Positions 25,735 through 37,466 are shown, counted from the first letter of the stretch. The stretch is DNA of 64,000 nt from Aquincola tertiaricarbonis (GCF_023573145.1 NZ_CP097636.1:3767860-3831859), one strand, 5' to 3'. Program-made: numbers and translations. Notes: a model not told the origin generated them from the letters alone.

Positions 25735-25844
25735 CGGGCGGGTCGTGGGGTGGTCAGCAAGGGTCACAAGAAAGGCCCGCCAACAGGCGAGGCACGGCGG
25801 CCGATGGTAACTGCCGCCACACCATGTGATGTCATGTCATGTGT

Positions 25845-28800
25845 TCAATGGAAGTCGCGCGAGCTGGTGCTCAGGCCACCCAGCCAGGGCGTCACGTCCA
25901 CCAGGCGGCGCGCCACCATGTTGCGCACGCCATCGGCCGAGACCTGCCACTCGCCGGCCACCGCCAGCAGGCGTGAGCGCAGCAAGGCATTGCGCTGGCG
26001 CTCGCGGATGTGCTTCCACACGATGACGTTGACGCTGCCGGTTTCGTCTTCCAGCGTGACGAAGATGGTGCCCTTGGCGGTCTCGGGCTGCTGGCGCATG
26101 GTGACGATGCCGCAGGCCCAGGCCCGCGCGCCGCCACGCAGCCGGCCCAGTTCTTCGGCGCTGAGCCAGCCGCGGCCCTGCAGCCGGCCGCGCAGCAGCG
26201 CCACCGGATGGCGCCGCAGCGTGAGGCCGGTGGCCGCGTAGTCGAGCAGGATGTCCTCGCCCTCGGGCGCCAGCGGCAGCTGCGGCTGCTCGTGCGCTGC
26301 CTCGCGCACCGGCGCATCGGCCAGCAGCGCGCGGGCCGGCGCCTGGCCGGCGGCCGCCCACAGCTGCTGGCGGCGGTGGCCGGCCAGGCCGCGCAGCGCA
26401 TCGGCCCGGGCCAGTGCCTGCAGCAGCCGTGCGTCCAGGCCGGCGCGGCGGGCCAGGTCGTCCACGTCGGCCGGCGGCTGCTGCTCACGCGCCTGCACGA
26501 TGCGGCGGGCGGCCTCCTCCTGCATGGCCGACACCAGCCGCAGGCCCAGGCGCACCGCGGGGGCGCGGCCACTGTCGCTGCGGGCTTCCAGCGTGCAGTC
26601 CCAGTGGCTGTGCAGCACGTCCACCGGCCGCACTTCCACGTCGTGGCGGCGCGCGTCCTGCACCAGCTGCGAAGGCGGATAGAAGCCCATGGGCTGCGAG
26701 TTGAGCATCGCGGCCAGGAAGATGGCCGGATGGTGGCACTTCAGCCAGCAGCTGAAGTAGGCCAGGATGGCGAAGCTGAAGGCATGGCTCTCGGGGAAGC
26801 CGTATTCGCCGAAGCCGCAGATCTGCTTGAAGATGGCCTTGGCGAAGTCTTCGTCGTAGCCGCGGTCGGTCATGCCCTGCACGATGCGGTGCTCGAAGCG
26901 GTCGACCTGGCCGTCGCGCCGCCAGGCCGCCATCGCGCGGCGCAGCTGGTCGGCTTCACCGGCGCTGAAGCCGGCGGCGATCATGCAGATCTGCATCACC
27001 TGCTCCTGGAAGATGGGCACGCCCAGCGTGCGGCCCAGGGCGTCGTCCAGCGCCGGGTAGCGTGAAGGCGGCAACTGGCCGGCGGCCAGCTGCTCACGCC
27101 GCTGCAGGTAGGGGTGCACCATGCCGCCCTGGATGGGGCCGGGCCGCACGATGGCCACCTCGATCACCAGGTCGTACAGGCGCCGCGGCTTCAGGCGCGG
27201 CAGCATGCTCTGCTGGGCGCGGCTTTCGATCTGGAACACGCCCACGGTGTCGGCCCGGCAGATCATGTCGTAGGTGGTGCTGCAGTCCTGCGGAATGTCC
27301 TGCAGCCGCCAGCGCCGGCCCTGCCAGGCGCCCAGCAGGTCGAGCGCGCGCCGCAGCGCGGTGAGCATGCCCAGCGCCAGCACGTCCACCTTCAAAAGGC
27401 CCAGCGATTCCAGGTCGTCCTTGTCCCACTGGATGACGCGGCGGTCGACCATCGCGGCGTTTTCGATGGGCACCAGCCGCGAGAGCTTGTCGCGCGCGAT
27501 GACGAAGCCGCCGGTGTGCTGCGACAGGTGGCGCGGAAAGCCGCGCAGCGTGTCCACCAGCTCGATCCAGCGGCGGGTGACGGGCGAGTCCATGCGCAGC
27601 CCGGCCTCGGCCACCGAAGCGGCCATGCGGCTGCGGTCGTCGAACCACTGGAAGGAACGGGCCAGCGCGTCCACCTGCGTGGCATCGATGCCCAGCGCCT
27701 TGCCCACGTCGCGCACCGAGCCGCGGGTGCGGTAGGTGGCCAGCGCCGCGGCCAGCGCGGTGCGCTCGGTGCCGTACTTGCGGTAGATGTACTGAATGAC
27801 CTCCTCCCGCCGCTCATGCTCGAAGTCGACGTCGATGTCGGGCGGCTCGTCGCGTTCGCGCGAGATGAAGCGCTCGAACAGCAGCGTGGTCTTGGTGGGG
27901 TCGACCTCGGTGATGCCGAGCGCGAAGCACACCGCCGAGTTGGCCGCCGAGCCCCGGCCCTGGCACAGGATGCCGCGGCTGCGCGCGAAGCGGACCACGT
28001 CGTGCACGGTGAGGAAGAAGGCCTCGTACTTCAGCTCCTGGATGAGGGCCAGCTCGCGGGCCACCTGCGCCTGCACGCCGGGCGGCGCCTGCGGGCCGTA
28101 GCGCTCCTGCAAGCCCTGCGCGGTGAGCGCGCGCAGGTGGTCGATGGGCTCCATGCCGGGCGGCACGATCTCGGCCGGGTATTCGTAGCGCAGTTCGTCG
28201 AGCCGGAACACGCAGCGCGCCGCGATGGCCAGCGTGGCGCCCAGCCATTCGGGCCGGTACAGCTGCGCCAGCCGCAGGCGCGAGCGCAGATGCTGCTCGG
28301 CATTGCGGGCCAGCGCCAAGCCGCATTCGGCCACCGGCGTCTTCAGGCGGATGGCGGTGAGCGTGTCCTGCAGCGGCTTGCGCGAGCGCACGTGCATCAG
28401 CACGTCGCCGGCGGCCACCAGCGCCACGCCGGTGGCGGCGGACACGGCCTGCAGCCGCTCGGCCAGCAGGCTGTCGTCGGCATGCATCAGCAGCTCCACC
28501 GCGATGGCCGGGAACTCGAAGTGCCGGCGCAGCCAGTCGGCCTGGGCCAGCAGCTGCGCGGGGGCCTCGTCGCGGCGCGGGATCAGCAGCGCGGTGCAGT
28601 CGGGCAGACGGTGCAGGCCGCGCAGGTGGCGCGGTGGCCGCGGTGTCGGGCAGCGCGCGCCGCCATCGGCCTCGAAATCGCGCACGGTGAGCCGGTACTG
28701 GCCCTTGTCGGCACGCAGCCGGCCCAGCGTGATGAGCTCGCACAGGTCGCCATAACCTTCGCGGTTGTGGGCCAGCAGCACCAGGCGGCAGCCGGGCGTG

Positions 28801-29120
28801 TCGCCCTCGCCTTCCACCTCGAACTGGCTGCCGATGATGAGCTTGAGGGCACTGCCCGCCTCGCTGTGCTGGCGCTTGAGTTCCTCATGCGCGCGCACCA
28901 CGCCGGCCACCGAACATTCGTCGGTGATGGCCAGCGCCGCATAGCCCAGCTGCGCCGCGCGGGCCACCAGCTCGCCGGGGTGGGAAGCACCGGTGAGAAA
29001 GCTGAAGTTGGAGCGGCAGTGCAGCTCGGCATAACCCGGCATCAGGCTGGCGCCCCAGCCCGGCACGGGGGACGGCAGCGCCTCCGGCACGGCCGGCTGG
29101 GAGGTGGGCAGCGAGGTCAT
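25845..29120 (-). CDS. dnaE2: Error-prone DNA polymerase DnaE2 (ImuC)
   Basis: The 1091-residue C-family polymerase has an N-terminal PHP domain (AELHCRSNFSFLTGASHPGEL). The polymerase active site holds the paired aspartates in EPPDIDVDFEHERREEVIQY, and the region around CGFGEYGFPESHAFSFA is strongly conserved. A C-terminal OB/tail region (residues about 980-1090) follows. It carries out translesion synthesis with ImuA and ImuB after DNA damage. It is the third gene of the cassette, starting 3 bases after the imuB stop. Confidence 0.96.
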   Translation of the reverse strand: MTSLPTSQPAVPEALPSPVPGWGASLMPGYAELHCRSNFSFLTGASHPGELVARAAQLGYAALAITDECSVAGVVRAHEELKRQHSEAGSALKLIIGSQFEVEGEGDTPGCRLVLLAHNREGYGDLCELITLGRLRADKGQYRLTVRDFEADGGARCPTPRPPRHLRGLHRLPDCTALLIPRRDEAPAQLLAQADWLRRHFEFPAIAVELLMHADDSLLAERLQAVSAATGVALVAAGDVLMHVRSRKPLQDTLTAIRLKTPVAECGLALARNAEQHLRSRLRLAQLYRPEWLGATLAIAARCVFRLDELRYEYPAEIVPPGMEPIDHLRALTAQGLQERYGPQAPPGVQAQVARELALIQELKYEAFFLTVHDVVRFARSRGILCQGRGSAANSAVCFALGITEVDPTKTTLLFERFISRERDEPPDIDVDFEHERREEVIQYIYRKYGTERTALAAALATYRTRGSVRDVGKALGIDATQVDALARSFQWFDDRSRMAASVAEAGLRMDSPVTRRWIELVDTLRGFPRHLSQHTGGFVIARDKLSRLVPIENAAMVDRRVIQWDKDDLESLGLLKVDVLALGMLTALRRALDLLGAWQGRRWRLQDIPQDCSTTYDMICRADTVGVFQIESRAQQSMLPRLKPRRLYDLVIEVAIVRPGPIQGGMVHPYLQRREQLAAGQLPPSRYPALDDALGRTLGVPIFQEQVMQICMIAAGFSAGEADQLRRAMAAWRRDGQVDRFEHRIVQGMTDRGYDEDFAKAIFKQICGFGEYGFPESHAFSFAILAYFSCWLKCHHPAIFLAAMLNSQPMGFYPPSQLVQDARRHDVEVRPVDVLHSHWDCTLEARSDSGRAPAVRLGLRLVSAMQEEAARRIVQAREQQPPADVDDLARRAGLDARLLQALARADALRGLAGHRRQQLWAAAGQAPARALLADAPVREAAHEQPQLPLAPEGEDILLDYAATGLTLRRHPVALLRGRLQGRGWLSAEELGRLRGGARAWACGIVTMRQQPETAKGTIFVTLEDETGSVNVIVWKHIRERQRNALLRSRLLAVAGEWQVSADGVRNMVARRLVDVTPWLGGLSTSSRDFH

Positions 29121-29123
29121 GAC

Positions 29124-30713
29124 TCAACCGAAAAGGCCGTGCAAATACCAGGAAGACGACCAGGCGGACGCCGGCTCGCCATCGGCCGTCTGGCGCCGCT
29201 CGCGGAACACCCAGCGCAGCCGGTGGTCACGGCCCTCGGCCACGTGGTAGTCGCGGCAGATCAGCGCTTCGTCGAACCAGCCGCTTTCGATGCGCTCGGC
29301 CCGCGTGCGCAGCACCAGCGGCCCGCCATGCACCGGCCGCCCACCCTGCTCGGCCAGCGGCAGCGGCTGGGGCAGCAGCCAAGTGGGGCGGGTGGGCACG
29401 GGGGGCACGGTGGCCGTGCTGGGGGTGGTGCTGGGGGCGGTGCTGCGCGGCCGTGCGGCGGGCCGCGGCTGGCTGCGCGCCGCCTGCAGCGCAGGTGCGG
29501 CCTGCATCGCCCGCTCGGGGCGGTGGTCGTCCTGCAGCTGCAGGCGGCTCACCCGCTCGGGGCCCAGGCGGGCGCTCAGGCGGTCGACCAGGGCGCTGAC
29601 GGCCAGCGGGTCGGTGTCGGCCAGCTGCCCATCGGCCGCGGCCAGGGCCAGCCGGCCCTCATGGCCGGCCAGCGCCACCGCTTCGTCCAGCTGCAGGCGC
29701 AGGCCGTAGACCGGCGCCGGCAGCTCGGTGCGCTGCAGCCGCTCACGCAGCAGCAGCAGCAGCTGGGCTGCGTCGCGCGTGGGCTCGCCCATGGCCAGGC
29801 GCACCGGCGTGGGCGCCCTCGCCTGCCGGCCGCTGCTTTCATGCTGCAGCCACAGCGTGCAGCGGGCCGCGGCCAGCCACTGGCGCGACAGCCAGCCGGC
29901 CAGCGGCTGCACCAGGCGTTGCGCGGCGAACACCAGCATCGCCGCATCGTCGGCGCGGTGCACCAGCTCGCAGGCCAGCTCGAACTGCAGCGGCGGCTCG
30001 AACCACACCTGCGGATCGGGCGCGTCGCCATAGGCACGGTCCAGCGCCGCCTGCAGCGCAGCACCGCCGCGCCGCTGCAGGCCGGTGCGCGGCAGCGCCC
30101 GCACGTCGGCCAGCGTGTGGCAGCCGATGCCTTGCAGCAGCTCGGCCAGGCGGGGCGGCAAGGCCAGCGACTGCAGCACCGGCGGCAACGGCAGGCCATC
30201 GAGCAGGTGGTGCGCGGCCGGCAGCGTGCGGGCACGGCCCGGCTTGGCGCCCGGCGCCACCACGCGCGCCAGCAGCCAGGCGGCCGCGGCGGTGGGCGCC
30301 ATGCCGATGCGCACATGCGCCCCCACCTGCTGCAGGCTGCGCCGCAGGCGCGCCGCCAGGCCCGGCAGGCCGCCGAACAGCCGCAGCGAGCCGCTGACCT
30401 CCAGCAGCACCGCATCGGGCCGCAGCACCACCTGCGGCGTGTAGCAGGACAAGGCCAGCGCCAGCAGCTGCACGAAGCCGGCCTCGGCCGCCTCGTCGCG
30501 CTGCAGCTGCTGCAGCCCGGGGCACAAGGACAGCGCGGTGGCGGTGCTCATGCCCGGCTCCAGGCCTTGTGCGCGCGCGGCGGCATTCACCGTGCACAGC
30601 CGGTGCTGGTGGATCACCGCGCGCGGCGGCGGCAGGCTGCCATCGGCCGGGGGCGGAAACGGCCCCCGTGCCTCAAGCGGCAACCAGGGCAGGTGCAGCG
30701 CGAGCCACAACAT
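29124..30713 (-). CDS. imuB: ImuB, Y-family polymerase-like translesion protein
   Basis: The 529-residue protein begins MLWLALHLPWLPLEARG, as ImuB proteins do, and has the Y-family palm/fingers and little-finger layout. The catalytic acidic residues of active Y polymerases are not visible, in line with ImuB acting as a scaffold that links DnaE2, ImuA and the sliding clamp. It ends SWYLHGLFG, a typical ImuB tail. I start it at 30713, where GGAGGT lies 7 bases upstream; the longer frame is antisense noise across imuA. Its first 41 bases overlap the end of imuA. Confidence 0.93.
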   Translation of the reverse strand: MLWLALHLPWLPLEARGPFPPPADGSLPPPRAVIHQHRLCTVNAAARAQGLEPGMSTATALSLCPGLQQLQRDEAAEAGFVQLLALALSCYTPQVVLRPDAVLLEVSGSLRLFGGLPGLAARLRRSLQQVGAHVRIGMAPTAAAAWLLARVVAPGAKPGRARTLPAAHHLLDGLPLPPVLQSLALPPRLAELLQGIGCHTLADVRALPRTGLQRRGGAALQAALDRAYGDAPDPQVWFEPPLQFELACELVHRADDAAMLVFAAQRLVQPLAGWLSRQWLAAARCTLWLQHESSGRQARAPTPVRLAMGEPTRDAAQLLLLLRERLQRTELPAPVYGLRLQLDEAVALAGHEGRLALAAADGQLADTDPLAVSALVDRLSARLGPERVSRLQLQDDHRPERAMQAAPALQAARSQPRPAARPRSTAPSTTPSTATVPPVPTRPTWLLPQPLPLAEQGGRPVHGGPLVLRTRAERIESGWFDEALICRDYHVAEGRDHRLRWVFRERRQTADGEPASAWSSSWYLHGLFG

Positions 30714-31470
30714 GGCCCACCTCCGCCGCAGGAACCGCTGCACGCCGCAGCAGGGGCGCCGCAGGCGGCAAGGACAGCAGCACCGGCCCGGCCATGGCCG
30801 GGCCACGCCGCTTGAAGGCATGCACCGACAGCTGGCCGCCGGGTGCCGGCTCGGCCCACAGCCGCAGCGGCGCGGGCGAGGCCTGGTGCCGCGCGGCAGG
30901 CGGGCGCAGCGCCCACAGCGGGCAGCCGCTGTCCTGCGCGGCCAGGTGCAGCCGACGCCACACCGCCGCCGGGGCATCGGCCCACCACAGCACGGCGGCG
31001 CAGCTGCGTGAGCGCAGCGCCTGTTCGGCCGCCCAGGCGGCATCGGTGAGCTGGTCGGGCGTCAGGCAGATCAGGCCGGCCAGCGAGATGCCCAATTGCT
31101 GCAGGGCCGGTGCGTAGGGCTGGGCCGGCGGCGAGATCCACACCACCGGCCGATCGGCGAAGGCGTTGAGCGCCGGCACCAGCAGCCGCAGCTCGCCCGA
31201 GCCGGGCTGGGCCAGCAGCAGCTCGGTCAGGCCCTGGGCGGGCCAGCCGCCGCCGGGCAGCTCGGCATCGAGCACCGGGTAGCCGCTGGGCAAGGTGCGG
31301 CCGGTGGCCTGGGCCAGCTCATCGCCGCGCCACAACAGGCCGGGCGCCAGCGTCGGCAGGCCGCTGCCGGCCGGACGTGAAACAGGCGTGCCCGCCGGTG
31401 CACCCACCGGTGGGCGGTGGGTGGAAACAGAAGGAAAAGCAGCGGCAACGGCGGCGGCGGGCGGGGACAT
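30673..31470 (-). CDS. imuA: ImuA, RecA-like translesion synthesis accessory protein
   Basis: The 265-residue protein is the first gene of the SOS mutagenesis cassette. The region LPSGYPVLDAELPGGGWPAQGLTELLLAQPGSGELRLL (residues about 60-97) is the conserved start of the RecA-fold domain of ImuA/SulA-like proteins. The Walker A region is degenerate. The N-terminal 45 residues are Ala/Pro-rich and probably disordered. A LexA box lies 26 bases upstream of the ATG, so expression should be damage-induced. Confidence 0.92.
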   Translation of the reverse strand: MSPPAAAVAAAFPSVSTHRPPVGAPAGTPVSRPAGSGLPTLAPGLLWRGDELAQATGRTLPSGYPVLDAELPGGGWPAQGLTELLLAQPGSGELRLLVPALNAFADRPVVWISPPAQPYAPALQQLGISLAGLICLTPDQLTDAAWAAEQALRSRSCAAVLWWADAPAAVWRRLHLAAQDSGCPLWALRPPAARHQASPAPLRLWAEPAPGGQLSVHAFKRRGPAMAGPVLLSLPPAAPLLRRAAVPAAEVGHVVARAAPALVAA

Positions 31471-31489
31471 GGCGAGGGGCGACAGCGGG

Positions 31490-31519
31490 AAAATACTGTA
31501 CGTTTATACAGCATTCCAA
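31490..31519 (-). promoter_or_regulatory. LexA-controlled promoter of imuA-imuB-dnaE2
   Basis: CTGTACGTTTATACAG at 31496-31511 is an exact CTGT-N8-ACAG SOS box, with TA on its left flank as in the E. coli consensus. On the minus strand it fills the spacer between TTGGAA (31514-31519) and TATTTT (31490-31495), 18 bases apart. LexA bound here would block polymerase. Confidence 0.88.
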
Positions 31520-31585
31520 CCCCTTTGCCGGGCGCAAACCAGGGCGTGCACCCGGGCTTTTTTCCAGGGATCGCCGCCTCGGAAT

Positions 31586-31918
31586 TCAGTGCCCGCCGGC
31601 CTTGGAAAACAGGTTCAGCACCACCACCCCGGCAATGATCAGCCCCATGCCGACCAGGCCTGCCGCGTCGATGCGCTGGCCGAACAGCAGCCACGCCACG
31701 GTGGTGATGAGCACGATGCCCAGGCCCGACCAGATGGCGTACGCCACGCCCACTGGCACGGTGCGCAGCGTGATCGACAGCAGGTAGAACGCCGCGAGGT
31801 AGCCCACCGCGGTGATGGCGGTGGGCAGCGGCCGACTGAAGCTGTCGGACGCCTTGAGCGCCGAGGTGGCAATCACCTCGGCGACGATGGCCAGGCCCAG
31901 CGCCAGGTAGCCGTTCAA
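31586..31918 (-). CDS. Small multidrug resistance (SMR) efflux transporter
   Basis: The 110-residue inner-membrane protein has four hydrophobic helices. Glu14, in [15 protein letters not shown], is the essential proton/drug residue of SMR proteins. The third helix has [18 protein letters not shown], diagnostic of EmrE/QacE-type members. The ATG overlaps the rsmG stop by four bases, so it belongs to the mnmG-rsmG transcript. It probably exports quaternary ammonium compounds or other lipophilic cations by proton antiport. Confidence 0.93.
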   Translation of the reverse strand: MNGYLALGLAIVAEVIATSALKASDSFSRPLPTAITAVGYLAAFYLLSITLRTVPVGVAYAIWSGLGIVLITTVAWLLFGQRIDAAGLVGMGLIIAGVVVLNLFSKAGGH

Positions 31919-32612
31919 GCCGGCTCCGTCGCCGGTGCCATCCAGACCAGGCAGCGCTGGGCGTCCAGGCCCGGCACCACCAGCGGCTGGGTGCCGGTGA
32001 CCGCCACGCCCGGCGGCAGCACGGCCATTTCGTCATCGGGCAGCTTGCCCTTCATCGCCATCCACACGCCACCCGGTGCCAGGTGCTGGCGCGTCAGATT
32101 GATGAAGTCGACCAGCGACGCAAAAGCGCGCGAGGTGACGACGCCGAAGCCCGGCGCCTTCAGGTCTTCGATGCGGGTGTGCTCGGCTTGCAGCCGCCGC
32201 AGGCCCAGCTCGGTGGCCACCTGGCGGATGAAGCGGGCTTTCTTGGCCACCGCATCGACGCACACCACCGACAGCTCGGGCCGCAGGATGGCGATGACCA
32301 CACCAGGCAGGCCGGCGCCGCTGCCCACGTCCAGTACCCGCTGCGCCGCGTCACCTCGCTGGGCGGCCAGCGCCTGCGTCAATGGCGGCACCACGGCGAC
32401 GCTGTCCAGCAGGTGCTGCACCAGCATCTCGGCCGGGTCGCGCACCGCCGTCAGGTTGTAGACGCGGTTCCAGCGGCTGATCAGGTCCAGGTAAGCCAGC
32501 AAGCGCTCGGTCACGCCTTCCGCCTGTGCCTCATCGGCCGGCCAGCAGCCCAGGTCGCGGAGGCCTTGCTGCAGCGGTGCACGCAGCGGCGTCGTGTTCA
32601 CGCTGCCGCTGG

Positions 32613-32616
<4 letters not shown>
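31915..32616 (-). CDS. rsmG: 16S rRNA (guanine527-N7)-methyltransferase RsmG
   Basis: The 233-residue SAM-dependent enzyme contains the motif [21 protein letters not shown] near residue 80 for cofactor binding, and [12 protein letters not shown] upstream of it, both standard for GidB/RsmG. The frame starts at a TTG that overlaps the mnmG stop as TTGA, with CGGAG 8 bases upstream. A GTG five codons in (32601) is an alternative start. It is translationally coupled to mnmG, as in many bacteria. Confidence 0.95.
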
Positions 32617-34571
<1,955 letters not shown>

Positions 34572-34654
34572 AGGACTCAAGCCAGCACCAGCCGGCTTGC
34601 CTTCAGGAATGGGAATGCCTCAATTTTAGGCGACTGCCCTGACCCCGGCACTGC

Positions 34655-34903
34655 TCACGCCACTTCAACCGCGCGGCCTTTGTTCCACGTGAAACACCGG
34701 CTCAACGCTGTACGACGGCGCTGCAACCAGGCCTCCACCTTCTTGTCATCCCAGTGCTTGTCGAAGAAGTAGTGCGCCACCATGTTCACCGTCGGCTCAA
34801 TCAAGGTCACCGCGCTGGCGGCCAGCAGGTTGCCTGTCAGCACATAGGTGACGGTGAAAGCGATGCCCAAGTGCACCACGCCGAATGCAGCGGTCTTGAC
34901 CAT
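34655..34903 (-). CDS. DUF2061 family small membrane protein
   Basis: The 82-residue protein has two hydrophobic helices (residues about 8-25 and 28-45) and the family motif VTLIEPTVNMVAHYFFDKHWD. A basic C-terminal tail follows (LQRRRTALSRCFTWNKGR). It starts at the ATG at 34903. Its function is unknown. The gene's last part carries a parS site. Upstream, TCAATC-TT-GATTGA (34925-34938) is a possible operator. Confidence 0.85.
   Translation of the reverse strand: MVKTAAFGVVHLGIAFTVTYVLTGNLLAASAVTLIEPTVNMVAHYFFDKHWDDKKVEAWLQRRRTALSRCFTWNKGRAVEVA
34681..34696. other. parS: parS centromere site 3 (inside the DUF2061 gene)
   Basis: TGTTCCACGTGAAACA has one mismatch, at the fifth base, to consensus parS. 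It lies near the 3' end of the small membrane protein gene, upstream of mnmG. Confidence 0.85.
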
Positions 34904-34924
34904 GGTTGTGCTCCCAAATGCGAA

Positions 34925-34938
34925 TCAATCTTGATTGA
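34925..34938. promoter_or_regulatory. Palindrome upstream of the DUF2061 gene
   Basis: TCAATC and GATTGA flank TT, giving a perfect 14-base palindrome 22 bases upstream of the start codon. It could be a repressor site; no regulator is assigned. Confidence 0.35.
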
Positions 34939-35016
34939 GAGTGTGCGGGCAAACAGGGGACGCAGGCATCAAACCCACGCATCGCAGCGATAGCCACGGC
35001 CAGGGACAATCGGTGC

Positions 35017-35304
35017 GTGAGTGCCGCGCCACCCTCCCCCCAACCGACGCTGGCCTGCCGCAGTGGCTGCGCCGCCTGCTGCATCGCCCCGTCGATCAGC
35101 AGCGCGATTCCCGGCATGCCGCAAGGCAAGCCCGCCGGCGTGCCCTGTGTGCAACTGCTGCCCGACCTGCGCTGCGCGATCTTCGGCTCACCGCTGCGGC
35201 CGGCCGTGTGCGGCTCCTTGCAGCCCTCGGCCGAGATGTGTGGCAGCGACCGCACGCAGGCGATCCACTGGCTCAGCGCCCTGGAGGCTGCCACCGCCGG
35301 CTGA
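35017..35304 (+). CDS. YkgJ family cysteine cluster protein
   Basis: The 95-residue protein has the family pattern [35 protein letters not shown] (residues about 14-48), then [25 protein letters not shown]. Eight cysteines are thought to bind zinc or an iron-sulfur cluster. Translation starts at a GTG at 35017. It stands alone between the divergent DUF2061 gene and the convergent exporter. Its function is unknown in all bacteria. Confidence 0.9.
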   Translation: MSAAPPSPQPTLACRSGCAACCIAPSISSAIPGMPQGKPAGVPCVQLLPDLRCAIFGSPLRPAVCGSLQPSAEMCGSDRTQAIHWLSALEAATAG

Positions 35305-35342
35305 GGCGTGCCGCCCCCTGCCGCGGCTGCCACGCACACAGG

Positions 35343-37466
35343 CTAGCCGCGACCCGCCCCCACCGTGCGCAGGTCCTGCACCACCCGCCCCTGCTCCAGC
35401 ACCACCACGCGGCTGGCGCTGGCAATGGTCTCGGGCCGGTGGGCCACGATCACGCGGGTGAGCGGCAGCTGGCGGATGCTCTGGTTCACCGCACGCTCAC
35501 GGTCCACGTCCAGCGCGCTGGTGGCCTCGTCCAGCAGCAGCACCTGCGGTCGCTTGTACAGCGCACGTGCCAGCAGCAGCCGCTGCTTCTGCCCGCCCGA
35601 GATCGCGGCACCCATGTCACCTATCAGTGTGTGGTAACCCATAGGCATTGCCTCAATCTCGTCGTGCACCGAGGCCATGCGGGCGCATTCTTCGATCCAC
35701 GCCGAATCTGGCGCCGCGTCGAAGAAGCAGATGTTTTCACTGATGGAGCCGGCGAACAGCACGTCCTCCTGCATCACCGTGCCGATCATCGAGCGCCAGC
35801 GCGCCAGGCCCAGCTGCGCCAGCGACAGGCCGCCCACGCTCACCTCACCCGCCTGCGGCGCATGGATGCCCAGCATCAGCTTCAGCAGCGTGGTCTTGCC
35901 GCAGCCGGAAGGTCCGACGATGGCCACCGACTCGCCTGGCTCGATCGCCAGCGTCACACCGCGCAGCACCTCGGGCTCGGCGTCGGAATAGCGGAAGCTG
36001 AGCTCGCGCAGCTCGATGCGCGCCGCCGCGGGTAGCGGCCGCTCCGCCGGCAGCTCGGGCTCGGGCGCCGCCAGCACGATGTCGGCCAGCCGCTCGCCCT
36101 GCAGCCGCAGCATCTTCAGCTCCACCGCCTTGTCGATCAGCGCGCTGAAGCGGGTGGCGAACTGCTCCTTGAAGGCGATGAACGCGAACAGCATGCCGAC
36201 GGTGAAGTGCTCATCCATCACCAGCAGCGCGCCCACCCACACCACGGCCACGCGCTCCAGCCCGAACACCAGCTTGTGCAGCACGCTGAACAGCAGGTCG
36301 ATGCGGCGGGTGGCGATGTCGGCGTTCATCGCGTCCACCACCAGGTTCATGAAGCGGCCCTGCCGGTCGGCCTGTCGGTTGAACAGCTTGATGGCCTGCA
36401 CGCCGCGCAGCGATTCGAGGAAGTGGCTGGCCTTGCGCGACTCATGCACCAGCGATTCTTCGGTGGCCTCGCGCAGCGGCCGGAAGAAGGCCCAGCGCAG
36501 CAACGCATACACCGCCACCGCGGCCAGCACGATGGCGGTGAGCCGGCCGCTGTAGGCGGCCATCATCGCCAGCGTGGCCAGCACCATCACGCCGTCCAGC
36601 ACCGCTTCCACGAAGCTGGTGGTCAAGGTCTTCTGGATCTGCTGCACCGCCGAGAAGCGCGACCAGATGTCGCCGGTGTGGCGCTTCTCGAACCAGGCCA
36701 CCGGCAGCCGCATCAGGTGCGCGAACACATTGGACAGCCACTGCAGGTTGAGCGTGGCCGACAGCACCAGCACCGCCCACGAACGCACCGCGCCGGTGGC
36801 CACCTGCAGCAGCACCAGCAGGCCGAAGCCCAGCCCCAGCGTCACCAGCAGGTCACGGTCGCCGCTGACCAGCACGCCGTCCACCACCCACTGCAGCAGA
36901 AAGGGCGACAGCAGCAGAAAGGCTTCCAGCACCAGCGCCAGCACGAACACCTGCGCCATCGCGCGCTTGAGGCCGCTCACGCGGCCCAGCAGCCGCCGCA
37001 GGCTCAAAGGCTGGCGCTCCACCCGCGGCTCGAAGCCGCCGGCCGGCGTCAGCTCCAGCGCAATGCCAGTGAAGTGCCGCGACAGCTCCGCCAGCTTCAG
37101 CCGCCGCACGCCCTGCCCCGGATCGTGGATCACGGCCACGCCCCGCTGCACCGCCACCAGCACCACGAAGTGGTTCATGTCCCAGTGCAGCACGCAGGGC
37201 AGCTGCAGGCCGGCCAGGTGCTCGGGCTCGGCGCGCAGCGCCCGCGGCGCCAGCTGCAGCTCACCCGCGATGCGCACCAGGTCGCCCATCGAAGCGCCCT
37301 TGAGCGACAGCGAAAAGCGCCGCCGCAGCGTCGGCAGGTCGGTGTGCAGCCCGTGCGCCGCGGCCACCATCGCGATGCAGGCCAGGCCGCATTCGGCGGC
37401 TTCGGTCTGCAGCAGCATGGGCACGCGGCGGCGGGCGCGCCACCCGAGGTTCAGGCGGTCCAGCAT
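35343..37466 (-). CDS. C39-peptidase-containing ABC exporter (PCAT) for double-glycine peptides
   Basis: The 707-residue inner-membrane protein both cleaves and exports peptides with Gly-Gly leaders. The N-terminal C39 domain has the oxyanion Gln20, catalytic Cys26 (TEAAECGLACIAMVA), His99 (HWDMNHFVVL) and Asp115 (IHDPGQG), so the protease should be active. Six membrane segments follow (residues about 155-430). The ATPase has Walker A GPSGCGKTTLLKL, signature ISGGQKQRLLLARAL and Walker B VLLLDEATSALD. I start it at 37466, 5 bases after the HlyD stop; the longer frame overlaps hlyD. Its obvious substrate is the peptide encoded at 38757-38924. Confidence 0.95.
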   Translation of the reverse strand: MLDRLNLGWRARRRVPMLLQTEAAECGLACIAMVAAAHGLHTDLPTLRRRFSLSLKGASMGDLVRIAGELQLAPRALRAEPEHLAGLQLPCVLHWDMNHFVVLVAVQRGVAVIHDPGQGVRRLKLAELSRHFTGIALELTPAGGFEPRVERQPLSLRRLLGRVSGLKRAMAQVFVLALVLEAFLLLSPFLLQWVVDGVLVSGDRDLLVTLGLGFGLLVLLQVATGAVRSWAVLVLSATLNLQWLSNVFAHLMRLPVAWFEKRHTGDIWSRFSAVQQIQKTLTTSFVEAVLDGVMVLATLAMMAAYSGRLTAIVLAAVAVYALLRWAFFRPLREATEESLVHESRKASHFLESLRGVQAIKLFNRQADRQGRFMNLVVDAMNADIATRRIDLLFSVLHKLVFGLERVAVVWVGALLVMDEHFTVGMLFAFIAFKEQFATRFSALIDKAVELKMLRLQGERLADIVLAAPEPELPAERPLPAAARIELRELSFRYSDAEPEVLRGVTLAIEPGESVAIVGPSGCGKTTLLKLMLGIHAPQAGEVSVGGLSLAQLGLARWRSMIGTVMQEDVLFAGSISENICFFDAAPDSAWIEECARMASVHDEIEAMPMGYHTLIGDMGAAISGGQKQRLLLARALYKRPQVLLLDEATSALDVDRERAVNQSIRQLPLTRVIVAHRPETIASASRVVVLEQGRVVQDLRTVGAGRG

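Noticed and set aside
27114..30815. 1233-codon plus-strand open frame across dnaE2 and imuB
   Set aside because: It is antisense to two clear genes, is rich in His, Gln and Arg as expected of GC-rich shadow frames, and has no recognisable motif.
31369..31384. ACGTGAAACA, half of a parS palindrome
   Set aside because: The left half has five mismatches, so it is not a credible ParB site.
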